DNA from: Typhlomys cinereus
Taxonomy: Eukaryota; Chordata; Mammalia; Rodentia; Platacanthomyidae
DNA length: 64,000 nt
NCBI GenBank assembly: GCA_023101885.1
Contig: JALPQD010000240.1
Coordinates: forward strand, 1,829,501-1,893,500
Direction: 5' to 3'
The stretch's first letter is position 1. The number at the start of each line of letters is the position of its first letter. The notes beneath the pieces are model-generated. The model ran no database searches. It was given only the letters and a program-made list of their open reading frames with translations, and had not been told where the DNA came from. Below are positions 58,591-64,000 of the stretch, piece after piece. Position numbers and translations under genes: made by a program.

Positions 58591-60861
58591 AATACAGTTA
58601 AGGATTATCTCTTGCATAATTTTAATCAGCTGATATACTTCTTATACTTGATATTATGACAAGTAAAACCAGACAAATGAAACAAATAATATCTTGGTAT
58701 TTTATATATATCATAGTTTTGCATATTGCATCATATCTTCTTCCCATTTTTGAAAGCATAAGTTCTTTTTAATACTTAAGAAACCTGTGCAATTGGAATT
58801 GTCAGCCTAAGTGACAGGTGACAAGTTGGGAAGAGCAGTGAGTCAAGAGCACAAGTGCCACAGTTATCTTGAGCTAATTCCAGCGTGTGGAGGCAGGTAT
58901 GAGATGGAAGAATAATCTCAGCCACAAAGACCTGGTTAGTCCAAGATTAAGTAGAAGTTGTCAGGTAGATGTCATCTGCAGAAATACTCATGATGCAAGG
59001 TAGCAGTGGTCTTTGAAAGAAGTAGCAGTTCTGGACATAGTCTTCTGTGTATAGTTCCTGGTATCAAGAGCACACACATGACGTCCCTTCTTCTTTAAAC
59101 TTTGAACTTTTGAGCTTATTTATTTATTACTTTCCTTAGGGCCTCTCTAAATATTCCATTTTTATTTTGGGAACTTTCACTGAATATTAACCTTAAGCTT
59201 CATAATTTGAGAGTATATTTTTCTAATTCATTTACCATTTAATCTTAACTACTTTTATTTGCAGATATCCATTTTGTATTTCTCAGCAATGAAGCCTAAT
59301 AAGGTACTTATGCTATTCATGTCTTTTGCAATTTCAGTTAACAAATAATTGAGGTCATAATTTCAGCATCAAAAGCAGCCAGATATTATATTGAATCTTT
59401 ATAATTTAAATCATGTATTCCACATTTTTCTGCTGAAACCTGATTTCCTCTCTGAGATTTGTGCCATTCTTTTAAATACCCTTGCATGGTAGTTAAACTT
59501 TATTATCTAACAGGACAAAGCTGGTCGTTCTTAAATATTTACAACATCAATTAGATAATTTTACACAATTATTTATTCAGCTGGATTTTAGAGTAAGTTT
59601 ATGATGTCCTACTCTCCAAATATGCTTTTGGGAATTAGATTAAGTTCATAGCAATTGTATGAATGAACTCAGGAATAAGTTTCTTGAAAATGACATGACT
59701 TTAATTCTAGTTTCAGGAAACAAATGCATGGCACCTGCCTGACTTGGTAGTTAGGTCTGAGAAAGAGGAAAGCAGAAAATTTCTCTGGGAGACTCTGTGG
59801 TCATGAAATGTTGCTGATACCTGGGACTCAAAGGAAAGAAGGCTCTGGATGGAAGTTTTGTTTAGGTGACTTGGATACCTTCCTCTCCATGCAAACATTT
59901 TGTGGCTTGTCTCATAAGAGCAGTTGTAAAAAGTAGGCTGAGAGGAATGGTGAGTAAATGAATTATTTAAGTCTTGCAGTTCATCATCTTGATCAGACTT
60001 GCTGCTTCTTAATGCACTTTCTGTGAGCCCAGGGAAGAAAAGCAGACTGGGCATGAGGTGGGATATAAACCAAGTTTTAGCAACTACAGAAAGATACACT
60101 GTGGCATTCACTAAGTGTCAGAGCTAGTGCATTTAAATAGGCTTGATTCTCTGAATAACCATCAACAGTGCTTCCATCTTCCAAAGACAGGGATACTCCC
60201 TTGTCAAAAACACTTATTTTCTTGTCACTTCTGTTAATCTAATGGGCTTGGGGTTTTGTGAGAGTTTCTTAGCAGGTTGTGATTTTTTTTCAACAAATTA
60301 CTATGTGTCTCCCACTGAATAAAGCTTTAATAGCTGGCAGGGAGGAGAGGAAAGTCGCACATGTCACTGTGTGACAGTGTATCATCTTATTATCAGTACT
60401 GCACTTAGAAAACCAGAATCCTTGTATCGTTTCTAGTCCTAAACTTTCCCCAGTAAGCTAGCCTGGGGCTGATTCCTTTTCTCTTTGGAAATGAATCATC
60501 CCTGAAAATCCCATAATTCATGCCATGGTTGCGAACTTAACCTTCTTCTTTCCTTGATGCAAGTATAATGGGCAAAGTGTCAACGTGTTTCTTCTTACCT
60601 CCCAAACCTTCCATCTCCAGGATGAGTTGAAGATAGGAGGTTTCCAGATGCCATTCTGAATACACTCATGTTAGAAGTTTTCTTGATCTTGACTAAGGCT
60701 ATCATTTAAACTCAAGACAAGAAAAACACCAGAAGAAGAACTAAGTACTGAATTCATAGACACTGGTTAGATAACATTTAATAGACTAGAGAATACATCA
60801 TAGACATATGTGAAATAGAGTCTCCTCTATAATTGAATCTGTAAATACAGGGTACAGATGA
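58591..60861. other. No recognised gene
   Basis: Unique AT-rich sequence. A 132-codon minus-strand frame at 59713-60111 has no recognisable domain. It is the most protein-like of the unassigned frames in composition but is unsupported. Confidence 0.4.

Positions 60862-60905
<44 letters not shown>
60862..60905. repeat. (GT)n microsatellite
   Basis: Pure GT run of about 20 units. Confidence 0.97.
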
Positions 60906-60909
<4 letters not shown>

Positions 60910-61618
60910 CACTCAAAAGAAGAAAGGCAGAAGGAGGATAAAATAGAGAGAAAGAGAAATGACCATTTATTTCTTTATTTTCTTTACTTCTTGGTTTTGC
61001 TGTAAGTAGTCTGGACAGGGAGATACACATAATCTTGACAGTAAGACAGACATAGTCCAGACAGTGAGAAATAATTCTCACAGGGAGACATAGTTCTGCC
61101 ATCAAAACATGCTTGCACTTTTTTCCCCTGAGCATAGTCCTATGGCTCCACATTTCTCGAGACCCTGAGGGACATCTTGGGACAGGAGGGGACTCATTGC
61201 ATCTTGCAATATAAATGTCCTTTACCTTAGTAAGCAGACATTTTCCTCAGTAAGGTGTTAACCAAAACTTTAGTGATGACAAGATTGTGTGTCTTCTGAG
61301 TTTCTTATTGCCAAGAGCACTCTGGTCTTTGTTGGGACTTTTGGCGATGTGGATTTCAACCTGACAGTTAATGCTACTCATTCATTAAATTATTCAGTAA
61401 ATACTTAAGGAGTCACTGCCAAATTGAAAGAACCAAAAATTGTGAGGGAACAGATTTTTATTACAGATTATAATTCAGATTAAGGCCAATATGCCAGGAA
61501 ATTTACCAGCAGATGCCTAGGAAACTGTTCACATCATCCACAGAAAAAGCTGAGACAGGGAAAAGAACCAAAGCATATCTTCTAGTTTATCAGTGTGTCA
61601 GACTCCAAGATTCCAACT

Positions 61619-61669
61619 AGCTCTCTCTCTGTCTCTCTGTCTCTCTGTCTCTCTCTCTCTCTCTCTCAT
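61619..61669. repeat. (TC)n with CTGT interruptions
   Basis: TC repeat broken by regularly spaced G bases. Confidence 0.95.
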
Positions 61670-61884
61670 ATTTGTACCTAAAGACTCAGTACTTAAGAGT
61701 CAAATGAACATTTGAGTAATCACCACAGGAATGAAATTTATAACCCGTATAATATTTTATATGGCATAGATACATGTCCATAGTTATAGAATTAGGACAC
61801 TGATCTAGTCCTAATAGAAATCAAGGAGCTAAGGAGAATGTGGTAAAAACCTTTTCATAGACACAAGCTCTAAATTGAGCATTC

Positions 61885-61941
61885 ATCATTGAATGTGTTG
61901 GCTAATCTGCACTGTCACCTTGGTTGGATTAAGCATCACCT
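61885..61941 (+). mobile_element. Short 5' fragment of a MaLR-type LTR
   Basis: TGTTGGCTAATCTGCACTGT ... GGATTAAGCATCACC resembles the start of the 'GTCAACTTGAC' type LTR. It is cut off by the SINE that begins at 61942. Confidence 0.4.
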
Positions 61942-62075
61942 TTGGGCTGGAGAGATGTTCAGAAGTTAAGATTCTGTCTTGGAAGCAAAATGTCCTGAGT
62001 TCGGATCCCAGGTCCCATGTAAAAAATGCCAGGCAGAAACGAGGCGGCCTGCACTTCTGGCTGTGGTGTACTTAT
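61942..62075 (+). mobile_element. ID-headed SINE fragment
   Basis: TGGGCTGGAGAGATGTTCAG, TGTCCTGAGTTCGGATCCCA and GCCAGGCAGAAACGAGGCGG match the head and start of the body of the ID-headed family. The 3' part and tail are missing. Confidence 0.7.
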
Positions 62076-62089
62076 TTTCAGAGCAGTTT

Positions 62090-62689
62090 GGTATACTCTC
62101 TTTGTACCTATAGGTCATAGACTGTTCACAGACCTGGCTGACTCACATGGGTCTGGTAAGATAAAAATTATTTGTAGATGCATGAATTATGCCACTGAAA
62201 CATAATTTGAATAGCCCTAAATAGTGAAAAGTAAGTTACTTAGTCCCCTTTCTATAGTAATCAAACTTAACAGTTTCTTTACACTGTTCTATATTCTGTC
62301 AACATAGAGTCACATACATATTTTCTGTAAAAAGTCTTATGCAATTTTTACACAATCCTTTCAATTGTATTCTCATTATTTTTAATCAAAGTGCTAACTA
62401 AGAAATTTTTCCATTTCAGTGCGTGTTCTGGGTGGGTGCTGAGAGCATCCAGTCAGGTCCTGTGCTTTCAGCTTCTCCCCGATCCCGATTTACTTCTTTT
62501 TATACCTTGAGCATATTTGAAATCACTATAGCTTTTGATAAACCTTTGTCAACAGAAATTTATGTTATTTCCTTATGATTGACTCTCTCCCAAAGGCTAA
62601 CATGGATCACAGGCACTAGGATCCTTAGAGGCAAGGTATTAACAGCCACAATAGTGTTCCTATGCTAAAGGGGAACACAAAAAAGAGCT
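62090..62689. other. No recognised gene
   Basis: AT-rich unique sequence with no readable feature. Confidence 0.5.
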
Positions 62690-62882
62690 CTAGGTAATGC
62701 TACTGAATCCTTACACCTCATCAGAGAGGAGGACCCAGAGGGAAGTTTGACATGCACAGTAAAGGATGCTCCAGGAAAGGGGAGGGTGTAAGGGGGTATT
62801 GGGAGAAAGGAGGGGGGAAGGGAAGAGAAAAAGAGGAGAGAGAGCAAGGGGATCCAGGGAGGGATGGAGGGAGGAAGGGGAA
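62690..62882. repeat. G/A-rich tract with a G-quadruplex motif
   Basis: Purine-rich on the plus strand. From 62779 four or more G-runs of at least three G are separated by 1, 5, 6 and 8 bases, ending in a run of six G. Confidence 0.75.
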
Positions 62883-63479
62883 TGGGATAACTCTGAAGTT
62901 TGTATGAGTGGAAAAAATTTATTTCATTTCTTTTTAGTTTTTGCTCATAGCACTGTAGCCCCAATCTTCTCATATATACATAGCTCTTCCTTTATCTAAG
63001 TATATCTGCAGCATATTTTTCTGAAAACTAACCTCACAAAGTTACGACAAACATTGTTAATTTTGAGGAATATCAATAGATCACATCTACAGATGGCCTA
63101 TAAATGTTCATTATCTCTAGTTTTACACAAGGAGGCTACTTTTCAACACTTACTTACTTTTCATAGTAAGTAACCAAACATTTTTACGTTTGTCGGACTG
63201 TAGCTTAAAAACTATTATGGCTTGAATTTCATGTAACCTGTTTTATGGGTAAGTTTTCTCTATGCATTTGGAAGAATATTTAATTCTCTTTCTCATCATT
63301 AAGCCATAATTTTTGAAATTAGCAAATTATTAGATAGTATTATGGAATTTTCAGACTTTGCCTCCTCCTAATCTCCTTTCTGACTTCATGACTCACGTGT
63401 CCTTTTGCCCTCTCACCTTCCTTAGTCTCTTTTGCCCTCTTATATCCTGTTTTATCCTTTATTTATCTTCTTTCTAGTT

Positions 63480-64000
63480 TTTCAGATTTTAGTCATATTA
63501 CACTCATCATAGAGTATAAATTGGAGCCATGTATTAGAGAGAACTTTTTTGTCTTTCTGTATTTACTGAAACTTTATAGAATGTGCTCTATAAAGTTCTG
63601 TTTTTAAGAGTTTTCTGCTGGAATCTGTGGGATTTCTCAAGCATGAAATCTTGCCTGTGATGGGGATAATTGGATTCCTTCCTCTCCTAATTTTATCATT
63701 CTCATTTATTCTCTTGTTTTACTATTCTGGCTAAGATTCAAGTGCTGCATTGAAGAGAAATGAGCACCAGAATCTTTATCTCATTCCAACTTTTGGAAGA
63801 AATATGACAATTTTCCCCTTTAACTTAATGCTGGCTATAGTTTTGTCACATATAGCTTTTTATTATTTTAAGTTATGTTTCAAATTTTCCTAAGTTTTTT
63901 GTTTCTCTTTTGTTATTATTGGTCACAATTTTCATAAAGATTATTCTTTCTTTGGGGAGGAAGTAAATGTATAAGTTACAGGCTTTTAAATAAAATATAA
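63480..64000 (-). mobile_element. L1 ORF2 fragment, minus strand, running off the window
   Basis: Reverse-complement ORF2 text: GATAATTGGATTCCTTCCTC, CTGGCTAAGATTCAAGTGCT, then ACTTAATGCTGGCTATAGTT. It encodes the reverse-transcriptase region in ancestral form but is riddled with changes. The left edge is uncertain and may reach about 63250. Confidence 0.65.

Noticed and set aside
59713..60111. 132-codon minus-strand frame with mixed composition
   Set aside because: No domain or family recognised and no flanking gene structure. Frames of this length occur by chance in 64 kb.
60905..61200. Possible ERV LTR with repeated GACAGGGAGA/GACAGTAAGA phrases
   Set aside because: The phrases recur loosely, but no TG...CA ends, target duplication or remembered consensus supports an LTR.

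Overview
This is mammalian nuclear DNA, almost certainly from a rodent. The evidence is a B4-type SINE (an ID-like tRNA head joined to a B1/7SL-like part), ID and B3-like SINEs, rodent L1 sequence, and several ERVL-MaLR-type LTRs beside ancient MIR, L2 and MLT1 relics shared by all mammals. The commonest young SINE is an ID-headed, CA-tailed element unlike mouse B1 or B2. B4 points to the mouse-related clade, and the young SINE suggests a lineage outside mouse and rat, such as Castorimorpha or a jerboa. That placement is inference.

No functional protein-coding gene was found. The open reading frames present are short, lack recognisable domains, and mostly fall in repeats or low-complexity tracts. 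The only recognisable gene-derived sequence is a processed, disabled NPM1 (nucleophosmin) retrocopy at about 51.86-53.11 kb. It sits inside an older L1 and has a perfect 16-bp target-site duplication. The window reads as an intergenic or deep intronic gene desert.

Layout. 1-12 kb: mostly unique AT-rich sequence with MIR fragments, a decayed L1 3' end (8.7-9.45 kb) and small SINE relics. 12.6-13.65 kb: a non-repetitive block whose second half is rich in CpG, a candidate conserved regulatory element. 16.7-25.3 kb: solo LTRs, a B4 SINE, L2/MIR relics and a polypyrimidine microsatellite. 27.2-29.3 kb: a CA repeat, a CCTT/CCCT polypyrimidine tract of about 560 bp, and an antisense L1. 29.7-30.5 kb: a second enhancer-like stretch. 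31.2-37.0 kb: a cluster of the young CA-tailed SINE, a GA-rich tract and L1 3'-end-like sequence. 39.8-44 kb: a solo LTR, a third enhancer-like stretch and an old antisense L1-associated repeat. 46-50 kb: MLT1 and MaLR LTRs, microsatellites, a solo LTR and a SINE. 51.4-54.9 kb: L1 carrying the NPM1 retrocopy and an internal 155-bp duplication. 55.5-56.9 kb: a nearly perfect inverted duplication spanning an LTR junction. 57-64 kb: B3-like SINEs, microsatellites, a G-rich tract and antisense L1 ORF2 running off the end.

There are no operons or cooperating genes to describe. Biological interest lies in repeat history (nested insertions, inverted duplication, lineage-specific LTR and SINE families), in DNA-structure-prone tracts, and in a few candidate cis-regulatory blocks. 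Repeat calls rest on remembered consensus patterns rather than a database search, so family names are approximate.
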